A stretch of 24,080 nucleotides of DNA from DRVV01 sp964487415 (GCA_964487415.1 CAZAPQ010000056.1:1-24080), one strand, 5' to 3'; positions 1 to 7,705 are shown, counted from the first letter of the stretch. Numbers and translations: made by a program. The notes: generated from the letters alone by a model not told the origin.

Positions 1-111
1 CGAATTCTCGAAGCAGGAATAAGGGAAGTCATTGGAACTGACAGCGTTCCAAGTTCCGTAAGCAAGGTTTCCCTTGCCCCGCTCCTCTGCGACGCCCTTA
101 AGGAGTTATAG
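1..111 (+). CDS. prs: Ribose-phosphate pyrophosphokinase, C-terminal end (partial)
   Basis: The first frame is open from base 1 to the TAG at 109-111 and gives 36 residues with the motif EVIGTDSVPSSVSKVSLAPL. This resembles the C-terminus of archaeal PRPP synthetases, where a G-T-[DN]-[ST] stretch is followed by a hydrophobic closing helix. The enzyme makes PRPP from ribose 5-phosphate and ATP, which would feed the orotate phosphoribosyltransferase encoded at 15616-16245. Only the tail is in the window, so the call rests on a short match. The next gene starts one base after its stop, which suggests co-transcription. Confidence 0.72.
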   Translation, partial: RILEAGIREVIGTDSVPSSVSKVSLAPLLCDALKEL

Positions 112-112
112 A

Positions 113-1150
113 TTGGCTAAACTGTTCTTTCTGTTATCCGGGGAGCATGAAACCCTTCCTGTCTCCGAGATTAAAGCCATCTTAGAGGCTGAGGGTTACC
201 CCTACAAAATCTCGGAGAAGCTTGACCAGGTTTTAAGAATCGAGGCTCACCAAAATTGCATAGAAGCTGTTAAAAGGCGCGCTGCATTTACCAAGCTTTG
301 CGGGTTAGAGCTTTTTGTATGCGAAGCTGATTTAAGTCAAGCTTTGAAAGCCCTCCAATCCATAAATATTGATGAGATTTTAAATGAAGGGGAAAGCTTC
401 GCAGTACGCATAAAACATGTTAAGAATTATGCGCCCGAACTTGATACCATGTTTCTTGAGAGAAAAATTGGCGAATGCGTACTCCAAATGAGAAAAAGCG
501 CCAAGGTGAACTTAAAAAACCCTGATAAAACCTTCTTAGGTGCGCTAACCGAGAATAAGCTTGTTTTCGGGTTGAAGATCGCTGAAATTCCATCTAAACC
601 CTTCATGGAAAGGCGTCCAAGAAAAAAGCCCTTTTTCCACCCCTCGGCGATGCCCCCTAAACTAGCAAGGGTAATGGTGAACCTAGCAAGGGCCAAGGCT
701 GGGGAACTTGTATTTGACCCATTCTGTGGAACTGGTGGAATTTTAATAGAGGCTGCACTCATAGGTTGCCGTGTTTTAGGTTTGGATGCCCAGCGGCGCA
801 TGGTAAAAGGATGCAAACTAAATTTCGCTTACTATGGGGTTAGCCCGGAAGGCCTGATGGTTGCCGATGCATGCAAACCGCCAGTAACAAAGGTGGATTA
901 TATGATCGCTGATCCTCCTTATGGAAGAAGTGCAACAACCCTGAAGCGCCCAACGAAAAAGATAATTGAGGATTTTTTAAAGGCTGCAAAGGACCTGTTG
1001 GTTTCAGGTAAAAAGGTTTGCATAGCGGCACCGAAGACCATAGAAGTAAGCAGAATAGGCGTTGCTCAGGGCTATAGGCATATAGAGTCCCATTACGTTT
1101 ACATTCATAGGAGCCTAACAAGGGAAATTGCTGTACTGGAATGCGTGTGA
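113..1150 (+). CDS. trmG10: tRNA (guanine(10)-N2)-dimethyltransferase, TrmG10 type
   Basis: The 345-residue protein has an N-terminal THUMP-type RNA-binding region (roughly residues 40-160) and a C-terminal Rossmann methyltransferase. The SAM-binding motif DPFCGTGG is at about 202-209 and the amino-methyltransferase motif DPPYGRS at about 267-273. This order is typical of the archaeal enzyme that converts guanosine 10 of tRNA to N2-methyl and N2,N2-dimethylguanosine. I chose TTG 113 because an AAGGAG Shine-Dalgarno (100-105) lies 7 bases before it and the protein then begins AKLFFLLSGEHETL, as in the family. A TTG at 74 in the same frame would overlap the prs tail by 38 bases and has no such site. 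The stop at 1148-1150 abuts the RNase Z start. Confidence 0.9.
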   Translation: MAKLFFLLSGEHETLPVSEIKAILEAEGYPYKISEKLDQVLRIEAHQNCIEAVKRRAAFTKLCGLELFVCEADLSQALKALQSINIDEILNEGESFAVRIKHVKNYAPELDTMFLERKIGECVLQMRKSAKVNLKNPDKTFLGALTENKLVFGLKIAEIPSKPFMERRPRKKPFFHPSAMPPKLARVMVNLARAKAGELVFDPFCGTGGILIEAALIGCRVLGLDAQRRMVKGCKLNFAYYGVSPEGLMVADACKPPVTKVDYMIADPPYGRSATTLKRPTKKIIEDFLKAAKDLLVSGKKVCIAAPKTIEVSRIGVAQGYRHIESHYVYIHRSLTREIAVLECV

Positions 1151-1152
1151 AC

Positions 1153-2076
1153 ATGAGCCTACAAGTTATATTCCTAGGCACTGCGGGAAGCATTCCAACA
1201 CCAAAACGAAGCCTACCCGCCATTCTTATTAAGCGTAAGGATGAGCAGATCATGTTCGACTGTGGCGAGGGCACTCAGAGACAATTAATCCTTGCCGGAG
1301 CCAGCTTTCATAGAAAAATGAAAATTTTCATAACCCATATGCATGGAGACCACGTGTTAGGGGTTCCTGGACTAATACAGACCATGTCCCTCCACGGCAG
1401 GGAAAAGAAACTTGAAATTTACGGACCTCCTGGAATAGGGGCTTTCTTAGAATGCATAAGAGGAACCGTTCCCTTCAGCCTATCCTTTCCAATAGAGACG
1501 CATGAAATTAAGGACGCTGGTATAGTCTGCGCAGAAGATGAATACATCGTGGAGGCGATTTGGGCGAACCACGTAGTACCATCCCTTGCCTATGCTTTTG
1601 TGGAAAAAACCCGGCCGGGTAAATTCTACCCGGAAAAAGCTAGAACTTTAGGTGTTCCAGAAGGACCATTATGGCGCAAGCTACAGCATGGAGAGGAAAT
1701 TAAACTGCCAGATGGGAGAGTTATAAAGCCCACAGATGTTACGGGTCCTCCGAGACCAGGAAGAAAAATAGTCTATACTGGAGATACTAGGCCTTTCAAG
1801 GATCTGGCGAAAATTGCGGAAAAAGCTGACCTGCTTATTTGCGAAGCAACTTTCGGAGATGAACTGTCAGAAAGGGCGGAAAAGGATGGCCACTCTACAC
1901 CAGTTAAGGCGGCTAGAATCGCTAAGAAGGCTAGAGTTAAAAGGCTTGTTTTGACACATATAAGTGCAAGATATGATGAAGCATCAGTGCTTTTGGAACA
2001 GGCAAAGAAAATTTTTAAGAACACTCTAGTGGCAGAAGATTTTATGAAATTAGATATTTCCTTTTCAGAAAAGTAG
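1153..2076 (+). CDS. rnz: Ribonuclease Z (tRNA 3' endonuclease)
   Basis: This 307-residue metallo-beta-lactamase-fold nuclease has the usual length of short-form RNase Z. The zinc motif THMHGDH is at residues 61-67, followed by GVPGL. The later elements VYTGDTRP, the GHSTP loop and LTHIS supply the remaining metal ligands. It removes the 3' trailer of tRNA precursors. ATG 1153 gives the standard beginning SLQVIFLGTAGSIPTPKRS; an in-frame ATG at 1141 would add four residues and overlap trmG10. Neither has a strong Shine-Dalgarno, so translational coupling to trmG10 is likely. Together the two genes form a small tRNA maturation operon. The 3' end overlaps the convergent gene at 2065 by 12 bases. 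Confidence 0.93.
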   Translation: MSLQVIFLGTAGSIPTPKRSLPAILIKRKDEQIMFDCGEGTQRQLILAGASFHRKMKIFITHMHGDHVLGVPGLIQTMSLHGREKKLEIYGPPGIGAFLECIRGTVPFSLSFPIETHEIKDAGIVCAEDEYIVEAIWANHVVPSLAYAFVEKTRPGKFYPEKARTLGVPEGPLWRKLQHGEEIKLPDGRVIKPTDVTGPPRPGRKIVYTGDTRPFKDLAKIAEKADLLICEATFGDELSERAEKDGHSTPVKAARIAKKARVKRLVLTHISARYDEASVLLEQAKKIFKNTLVAEDFMKLDISFSEK

Positions 2077-2853
2077 TTTTTCTAGCTCATGCAAGCTCTC
2101 CGTAACATGCTCTGTTGACTCCACAATCACTGCTCCATTATATGATATCTTTTCCAAGGTTTCAGCAAAACTTTTCCAGTTGACTGTTCCGCGGCCTATC
2201 CCAAGATGCAGGTCTTCTTTGCCATCATTATCATGGGCGTGAATGTGCACCAACTTGTCTGAAAATTTCTCCATGAACAGCTCAATCTGCCCATTTAAGT
2301 TAGCGTGCCCAACATCTAAAACCAGGCCTAAATTATAATCCGCTTTGAAATCCTCATAGAATTTTTGGAAATGCTCAACACTCTTCATTAAGAAAGGATA
2401 TGGTTCAGGAAGATTCTCGATGGCAACATTCACACCATAATCCTTTGCAGCTTTGCATAACAACTCGACCGTTTTAATATTTTGAGTCCAACCCAAACTT
2501 GGATAGAACATGCTTACTCCCGTCTCAATTCCAGGATGTAAAATCCATAGCCTGGCTTCTAGGAAATGTGCATTAACCAGCGATGCTAACAGCCTTTTAA
2601 CCATGGCCCTTAAGAGAGAGCTGGAAGGTGAAGCTATGTTTATGTCAGCATATGGAGCATGCACAGAGAATTTTAAATCGTAGGATTTGGACAGGTCTAA
2701 GAGTTTTGAGACTCTACGCTTGTTCAAAGCGTGGAGGCCTTCATCTACAACCTCGATAAATTTTATGTCCCTTTTCAAAATGTCTTTTATACTTTCATAG
2801 AAAGGGTCGCCTAGCTTGTGAAGCATGGACAGGCCAATCGTAGGATTAATCAT
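2065..2853 (-). CDS. TIM-barrel protein of the sugar isomerase / endonuclease IV superfamily
   Basis: The 262-residue protein is an AP endonuclease 2-type TIM barrel. Visible metal-ligand candidates are H65 (VHAPY), H106 (LHPG), E146 (IENLP), D180 and H183 (LDVGHAN), H206 (HAHDND), D214 and H216 (DLHLGIGRG) and E245 (VIVEST). In order and type these match the nine zinc ligands of E. coli endonuclease IV as I remember them, but sugar isomerases and epimerases of the same superfamily share many of them. It could therefore be an AP-site endonuclease or a sugar-phosphate isomerase, and sequence alone does not decide. It diverges from the ATPase/ligase pair at 2988-6070 and its 3' end overlaps rnz. 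The ATG start at 2853 has no clear Shine-Dalgarno. Confidence 0.8.
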   Translation of the reverse strand: MINPTIGLSMLHKLGDPFYESIKDILKRDIKFIEVVDEGLHALNKRRVSKLLDLSKSYDLKFSVHAPYADINIASPSSSLLRAMVKRLLASLVNAHFLEARLWILHPGIETGVSMFYPSLGWTQNIKTVELLCKAAKDYGVNVAIENLPEPYPFLMKSVEHFQKFYEDFKADYNLGLVLDVGHANLNGQIELFMEKFSDKLVHIHAHDNDGKEDLHLGIGRGTVNWKSFAETLEKISYNGAVIVESTEHVTESLHELEKLLF

Positions 2854-2932
2854 GCTTAATTCTCCCTAGAAAGGAGAGTAGAGCTGTTAAAGCTATAATT
2901 AACTTTAGCTATGCAATTTTGAAAAGGGTATG

Positions 2933-2940
2933 TTTAAAAG
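2933..2940 (+). promoter_or_regulatory. Probable TATA box for the wHTH-ATPase/ligase pair
   Basis: TTTAAAAG lies about 50 bases before the ATG at 2988. This is a common archaeal TATA form and would place transcription start near 2962. Just upstream, an imperfect dyad (AGCT..TAAAG at 2882-2892 and CTTTAGCT at 2903-2910) sits in the divergent intergenic region. This is a motif match only. Confidence 0.4.
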
Positions 2941-2987
2941 GCTATTTTTTCAAATTAATTGATGGCACAGGCTGGATCGGGAGGTTT

Positions 2988-4265
2988 ATGGTTGAGGAAA
3001 AGGAGATAGTGGCCTTTCTCGAAAAACGTGGAGGCGAGGCTTCCATAAACGATATTGCGGAAGGCTTAGGCATACCGAAGTATGGGCCAAACTCCGCCTA
3101 TGCCTTCCTGCAATCCTTAAAGAACAAGGGTATTGTTGAACGGCGCGGCGAATTATGGACCCTTACAGAGGAGGTCAAACTTAAATCTGCAGAAAAACAG
3201 CCAGTAGTGGAGCGGACACTAGCAAAGCCTGCAGAAGAAGCGAGGATTTCTCTACCAAAACCTGAGCAAAAAACGGAGACAGTTATTTCAGGAGATGTTG
3301 AAAACCTTGTGAGGGCTATGGCGCAAGCCCTTGCTGAGGCTATGAGAAGCGCCAAGATGCCTGCCGATGAGTGGGAGTTAGCTACAAGGCCTATGACAAC
3401 AAGAATTGAGAAGGAGGGGGAGGAAAAATTGAAGGGACTTGTGCAAAAACCCGACGAGGCTTTTGAGGCTAAAAAGCCTCTCATAGGGTTCCAAACAGGC
3501 ACTTTTCTGGATCAGCTTTTCTTGACTCCGGATGGAAAAAGTTTGGGCGGCATTCCAATATGCGGACAACTAGCCATAGTTGGCTTGCCTGGCGCTGGAA
3601 AATCTATTCTGGTAGAGGAAATAGCGGTGAGGGTTGCTTCGTCTGGGCGAAAAGTGCTTTACGCCACATCTGAGGATACCTGGAAAAGTGCTACACCCAG
3701 ATTTGACCTTCAATCAAGGCTTAAACAGAAAGCTGATATTCTAGGTTTGGATTGGAATAAAATACGTGAAAACCTCTTCGTGCTGGATACTGTGGCTTAT
3801 CCCGAACTGCGTGACTGGAATACCTTCGCTGAAACTTATCGATATATTGCAGAGAAGGAAAAAATTGAACTGGCCATAATAGACTCTGTAACTGTGCTTG
3901 AATCCTACCGTGGAGCCCTTAAATATAGAGTTATGGAGTTGGCCAGATACAATCAAGTGCACGGTATAACAGCCCTATTCGTCAACCAGAGAAGCGCCGA
4001 GGTTTGGGACAGTTATGACATGGCAGGAGGTATAGGATTAGCCCACAACCTAGACGGAACAATAATTGTGGATTATGGACGCGTTTACTGGTACGATCAG
4101 CAAGTGGATCTAGGCGCCGAAAGAGGCGCATTTGTCAGAATAGCACGGGTTCTAGACTGTAGAATGTGCAATTTCGAACGGAGAAGAGTAAGAGTGGACA
4201 TAACCCATGATGGTTTCTTAAAGCCCACCGAGACCATTCCAAAAATTGAGCAAACGAAAACGTGA
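2988..4265 (+). CDS. Winged-helix protein fused to a RecA/KaiC-like ATPase
   Basis: The 425-residue protein has three parts. Residues 1-62 form a winged-helix-like domain (IVAFLEKRGGEASINDIAEG, then a short wing). Residues 63 to about 165 are a charged, low-complexity linker. From about 167 there is a KaiC/Rad55-like ATPase with Walker A GLPGAGKS (199-206) and Walker B LAIIDS (295-300), followed by FVNQRS and GGIGLAHNLDG segments typical of RecA-fold proteins. ATG 2988 is preceded by GGGAGGT (2979-2985) and begins the winged helix directly; a TTG at 2919 in the same frame would add 23 residues of no evident fold. The TGA stop overlaps the ligase GTG as GTGA, so the two are translationally coupled. 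Function is unknown; a DNA-binding recombination mediator or regulator is plausible. Confidence 0.82.
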   Translation: MVEEKEIVAFLEKRGGEASINDIAEGLGIPKYGPNSAYAFLQSLKNKGIVERRGELWTLTEEVKLKSAEKQPVVERTLAKPAEEARISLPKPEQKTETVISGDVENLVRAMAQALAEAMRSAKMPADEWELATRPMTTRIEKEGEEKLKGLVQKPDEAFEAKKPLIGFQTGTFLDQLFLTPDGKSLGGIPICGQLAIVGLPGAGKSILVEEIAVRVASSGRKVLYATSEDTWKSATPRFDLQSRLKQKADILGLDWNKIRENLFVLDTVAYPELRDWNTFAETYRYIAEKEKIELAIIDSVTVLESYRGALKYRVMELARYNQVHGITALFVNQRSAEVWDSYDMAGGIGLAHNLDGTIIVDYGRVYWYDQQVDLGAERGAFVRIARVLDCRMCNFERRRVRVDITHDGFLKPTETIPKIEQTKT

Positions 4266-6070
4266 AGCAGATCATGTCCATTGTTAAGCCTCCAACTCTG
4301 AAAGATCTTACTGAAACTTATGGTTCACAAAAAGAAGCAGTTTTACGACTCATCGAGGCGGGCTTCTCTCCAGAGCAGATAGCATGGAAAACAGGTATCC
4401 CATATTACCTTATACGCCTTTACATGGAGGGAAAAGAGCCGAAAAAGGATATGCCCTTCTCTAAGATTGTTGAAATTTATGAGCGCCTAGCAGTTTTGAG
4501 GGGAAAGAAGGGCAAAGAAACGGAGCTTGCCAAATTCTTTAAAACCTTGGAGCTCCCCCTAGAAGTGAAGACGCGTTTCGCCCTAGGAACATTAACCGAA
4601 GAAAGCCTAAAGATCGGCCCAGGTCTTATAGAAAGAAGTATAGGTCTTGCTACAGGAGCCTCGAAAGAGGAGGTTAAAAGACTTTTTATAGACTATGGAG
4701 AATATGGTGAAGTTGTTTACCTCCTTAAAGGTCCTTCTGAGCCAAGGCTTTCAGTAAATGAAGTTTACGAAGCCATAGCACTTCTGCCTAAGCTTAAAAG
4801 CGTAAAGGAAAGAGAACTCTATGTTTCAAGTCTTTTAAGTTTAAGTACACCCCTAGAAGCCAAATACATCGTTAGGCTTCTCCTCGGCGATCTAAAACTT
4901 GGCTATTATGCCAGCACAGTTATTAGGGCAGCTGCGAGAACCTACGGCGTCCCACCCGAGCTCATAAAGAACGCCTGCGCCATTATGGGAATAGTGGAAG
5001 GCATAAGCATGGCACAAGAAGGAACTCTGAAGCTTGCAGAGGTCAAGATGCGCCCCGGCCAATTTATAAAGCCTCAATTGGCTCACATTTACGAGCCTGA
5101 CAAGCTTGTTTATCCGGTCAGAGCCGAATACAAGCTTGACGGAAGCCGCCTCCAAATTCATAAGTGGGGCACCCAGATATGGCTATTTTCAAGACGAGGC
5201 GTGGAAAAATCTAAAACCCTTCCGGAAATTGTGGAAATAGCCAGCAAATTTAACGCCCACAGCTGTATTGTTGATAGCGAAATCATCGCCGTTGATCCAG
5301 CTGGCAACCCGTTGCCTTTCCAAGTTATGCTTGAAAGAACAGTACCAAGGGAGTTATCCTCCGATGAGCTTGAAGAGAGACGGAAAAGGGTCGGCGTAAC
5401 CATAAAGGCATTTGACATACTATTCCTTAACGGACGAGACTTAACAGATTTACCGCTTTCTGAAAGGCGCAAATATCTTCTAGAAGTTGTCCCTCATGAA
5501 TACATAGTTGAGGGCGCAGACTGCAAAAGCGAAGTTGAGCTTATGCGCTTCTATGAGGAAGCCCTTAAAAATAAGTATGAGGGAATTGTTGTGAAAAGCC
5601 TCAATGCTGTCTATGAGGTTGGACAACGCACCTACACTTGGCTTAAGCTTAAACCTGAAAGGGACACCATAGATTGCACCATAGTTAAAGCCCTTTATGG
5701 GAAAGGCAAACGGGCGGGCCTATACTCATCTTTTCTCCTTGCAATCAGAGATCCAACGGAAAGGAAGCTTTATACTATTGGAAAAGTTTCGAACCTGCCA
5801 GAGGAAACCATGAACGCCCTGGCAACAATAGTTGAGGAAAATAGAAAGGACGAGGATGAGGAAGGCGTTTTTGTGAAACCTACGGTGGTGGTTGAGGTTA
5901 CCTACCAAGAAATCCAGGAAACAGACGAGTATACAAGTGGCTATGCTTTAAGAGTGCCAAAAATAGTTCGTTTTAGAACAGATAAGAGTGTGGAAGATAT
6001 AGATACTCTTGAAAAGTTAGAGAAACTCTATGAATTGCAATATGAACGCTACCCGACCAAAATGATATAA
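4262..6070 (+). CDS. lig: ATP-dependent DNA ligase with extra N-terminal domain
   Basis: The 602-residue protein seals DNA nicks through an enzyme-AMP intermediate. The ligase core starts near residue 64 (MPFSKIVEIYERL), with the N-terminal DNA-binding helices to about 270. The adenylation motif is EYKLDGSR, with K291 as nucleophile. Motif IV is EGIVVKS and motif V is WLKLKPE, and an OB-fold region follows. Core length (about 539 residues) is close to that of other archaeal ligases. Residues 1-63 are additional and contain a helix-turn-helix-like stretch (VLRLIEAGFSPEQIAWKTG). GTG 4262 overlaps the upstream stop; ATG 4274 is the alternative. ATG 4451 would remove the extension but has no good Shine-Dalgarno, and the reading frame of the extension is intact. 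Confidence 0.94.
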   Translation: MKQIMSIVKPPTLKDLTETYGSQKEAVLRLIEAGFSPEQIAWKTGIPYYLIRLYMEGKEPKKDMPFSKIVEIYERLAVLRGKKGKETELAKFFKTLELPLEVKTRFALGTLTEESLKIGPGLIERSIGLATGASKEEVKRLFIDYGEYGEVVYLLKGPSEPRLSVNEVYEAIALLPKLKSVKERELYVSSLLSLSTPLEAKYIVRLLLGDLKLGYYASTVIRAAARTYGVPPELIKNACAIMGIVEGISMAQEGTLKLAEVKMRPGQFIKPQLAHIYEPDKLVYPVRAEYKLDGSRLQIHKWGTQIWLFSRRGVEKSKTLPEIVEIASKFNAHSCIVDSEIIAVDPAGNPLPFQVMLERTVPRELSSDELEERRKRVGVTIKAFDILFLNGRDLTDLPLSERRKYLLEVVPHEYIVEGADCKSEVELMRFYEEALKNKYEGIVVKSLNAVYEVGQRTYTWLKLKPERDTIDCTIVKALYGKGKRAGLYSSFLLAIRDPTERKLYTIGKVSNLPEETMNALATIVEENRKDEDEEGVFVKPTVVVEVTYQEIQETDEYTSGYALRVPKIVRFRTDKSVEDIDTLEKLEKLYELQYERYPTKMI

Positions 6071-6086
6071 GCTTCTTGGCTTGAGT

Positions 6087-6138
6087 GGGCTTTAGCCCTT
6101 CGCCATGTACCTTTCATATAGAAGGAAATATTTCTTTC
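6087..6138. terminator. Two inverted repeats between convergent genes, possible terminators
   Basis: Downstream of the ligase and facing the minus-strand gene at 6178 there is a GGGC-TTTA-GCCC hairpin (6087-6098). An 18-base near-perfect palindrome (6121-6138) has eight Watson-Crick pairs and one G-T. Their place between convergent genes suggests 3' end formation. No long T tract follows directly, so the call is weak. Confidence 0.3.
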
Positions 6139-6177
6139 ACATTACTTCAGAAATTTCGTTACTAAAATTTTGAACTT

Positions 6178-6714
6178 TTACAGCCTAAATCTTTTAACGA
6201 TGTTGAAGGTTTCTAGAAGGCCTATAGGTTGCGCTGAGCCTATATTTGCAGTGGTTTTATGTTGCTCCTTGCGGGTTCCTATGGCTATTTCTACAAATTC
6301 CCTCAGCGTTTGGGTGGCAAAATCCCATGTGGGCCTTCCATATATTAGGCCTTGACAGTTGGAATCCGCGTAAATGTAAAGATTTTTCCCGCCGAACCAG
6401 TATAGCGCCGCATGTGCATGCCCATATTTTGGTGTTGTCAAGATTTTGAAAGGCCATAGCTTGCAAGCAATAGGCTTCATATACTGTAGGCCGCAGAGGT
6501 TCATTCCTGGAAGACTATACAGGAACACACATGAGCCGTCGCTTTTCTTTCTAAGATAAAGCTTGCCAAGTCCTGAAAACGTTGTTTCAACTCCATAATT
6601 TTTAACAATGTTCAGCCACTCTTGAAAGCTTAGAACGACAGTATAGGCTTTACAGCACAGACCACATGCTAAACATTTCCAGTCAGCGATATACTGCCAT
6701 GGAACAAATTGCAT
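6178..6714 (-). CDS. YkgJ-family cysteine-cluster protein (putative Fe/Zn binding)
   Basis: This 178-residue protein opens with a dense cysteine motif CxxCxxCC at C14, C17, C20 and C21 (CLACGLCC). Further cysteines are C62, C74 (NLCGLQ) and C84 in the typical KPIACKLWPF segment. That pattern defines the YkgJ/UPF0153 family, thought to bind zinc or an iron-sulfur cluster; the cellular role is not established. No signal peptide or membrane segment is visible. The start is the ATG at 6714, with only a weak purine-rich stretch before it. It is the last of four minus-strand genes behind Lhr, with a 66-base gap to the methyltransferase gene, so it may have its own promoter. Confidence 0.82.
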   Translation of the reverse strand: MQFVPWQYIADWKCLACGLCCKAYTVVLSFQEWLNIVKNYGVETTFSGLGKLYLRKKSDGSCVFLYSLPGMNLCGLQYMKPIACKLWPFKILTTPKYGHAHAALYWFGGKNLYIYADSNCQGLIYGRPTWDFATQTLREFVEIAIGTRKEQHKTTANIGSAQPIGLLETFNIVKRFRL

Positions 6715-6780
6715 CCTTGCTTTCCGCCTGCCCTACTCTCTTTTTCAAGCTGTTAAGGGATTCTAATTAAAGTTTATTCA

Positions 6781-7260
6781 TCAAAAGTTGCCAAATTTTC
6801 TGTACAGATAAATGGTGTGAGTTGGATAGCCCAGTTTTGGGTTTTCGCAGAAGTTCTCAACCTTTACAGGATTCCAGCCGACAATTTCATAATCGTGTGA
6901 AACGATTCTTGCCCCGGGCTTCAGCTCCGCCTCAAGCTTTGGCCTAATCTTTTCATTAGCGCTGGTGGTTAAATATAGAAAAACAACATCAGCTGGTGAT
7001 AGGTCAACATTAAACATGTCGCCGTTAATTATGGTAACTCTGTCCTGAAGACCCTCCTCATACACGGCGCTCAAAGCCTTATTAGCTAAGTCCTCTCTCA
7101 GCTCAACGCCAACAGCTCTAGCTTTAAACTCCTTTGCAGCCATTATTACGGTTCTTCCATCCCCAGCTCCAAGATCGAAGAAAACCTCTCCTGGTTTCAG
7201 TTCAGCCAAAACCAGCATATGTCTCACAACTGGGAAGGGTGTTGGAACGAATGGAGCTAT
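6781..7260 (-). CDS. SAM-dependent methyltransferase resembling archaeal lysine methyltransferase aKMT
   Basis: The Rossmann methyltransferase has SAM motif I DLGAGDGR, an acidic GVELRE after strand 2, NGDMF, then FLYLTTSANE and PGARIVSHDYEI. This order matches crenarchaeal aKMT, a broad-specificity protein lysine methyltransferase that modifies chromatin and other proteins. The first conventional start is GTG 7227, giving 148 residues. In the same frame the codons at 7228-7257 read APFVPTPFPV, matching the conserved PYVPTP..VV segment of the family, and a TAA lies at 7267-7269. The only codons between that stop and the conserved segment are CTG 7266, TTC and ATA 7260. I placed the start at ATA 7260 because it gives M-A-P-F-V-P-T-P. 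This could be a rare start, a mutated ATG or a sequence error. Confidence 0.78.
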   Translation of the reverse strand: MAPFVPTPFPVVRHMLVLAELKPGEVFFDLGAGDGRTVIMAAKEFKARAVGVELREDLANKALSAVYEEGLQDRVTIINGDMFNVDLSPADVVFLYLTTSANEKIRPKLEAELKPGARIVSHDYEIVGWNPVKVENFCENPKLGYPTHTIYLYRKFGNF

Positions 7261-7329
7261 GAACAGTTAAGGGCCCCCTTTTCCGGTTTTATCAGTCGCT
7301 TAATCCTTCTTAAAAATTTTCCCGAAAAT

Positions 7330-7656
7330 CTAAGCAACATATGTTGCCCTTTTTGGCGTAGGTCTCCTGGCTTCACCACATTTCATGGTGCTTTGAGCGC
7401 AGAGATCCAAATACTTCTCTTCATTTCCAGTTCCAGCAGCCTCAGCCGCTCTTCGACATAGCTCACTTGGTTCCTCACATCCTTCCTCCCTACAGAGTTT
7501 CGATATGAAAAGACATATTTCCTCAACATCTTTCGGCTCTAATACCGCCCTGTTCGTCCGCACTAGGAGGCAAAGTTCTCTGGCCAAGACGCAGTTTTTG
7601 ATATATTTTATTCTATTAAGCACTTCTTCACGCATTTTTTTACGACTTATTTCCAA
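7330..7656 (-). CDS. Small helical protein with eight symmetrically spaced cysteines, function unknown
   Basis: I do not recognise this 108-residue protein. Its cysteines are at 22, 29, 48, 55, 60, 67, 86 and 93, forming four CX6C pairs with gaps of 7, 19, 7, 5, 7, 19 and 7. Three of the four pairs end in a leucine-cysteine step (ELC, KLC, ELC) and the surroundings look helical, so each pair would lie on one helix face. Disulfide-linked helical hairpins or a metal-binding bundle would fit. The tail (95-108) is basic and probably disordered. It has no signal peptide or membrane segment. Start TTG 7656 follows a GGAGAG site; ATG 7635 is an alternative that leaves all cysteines in place. It lies 83 bases downstream of the Lhr gene. 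Confidence 0.7.
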   Translation of the reverse strand: MEISRKKMREEVLNRIKYIKNCVLARELCLLVRTNRAVLEPKDVEEICLFISKLCREEGCEEPSELCRRAAEAAGTGNEEKYLDLCAQSTMKCGEARRPTPKRATYVA

Positions 7657-7705
7657 TGTTATTTTTCTCTCCGCTTTTGAAACTTGCTTACCAAGATTAA
7701 GGGAA

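Noticed and set aside
74..112. Upstream TTG start for trmG10
   Set aside because: It overlaps the prs tail, lacks a Shine-Dalgarno and adds residues not seen in the family; TTG 113 has AAGGAG at good spacing.
427..816. 129-codon minus-strand frame inside trmG10
   Set aside because: It is antisense to the THUMP and SAM-binding coding sequence, with no start signal or recognisable product.
2919..2987. Upstream TTG start for the winged-helix ATPase
   Set aside because: The predicted TATA box lies inside this stretch, and GGGAGGT sits directly before ATG 2988, where the recognisable domain begins.
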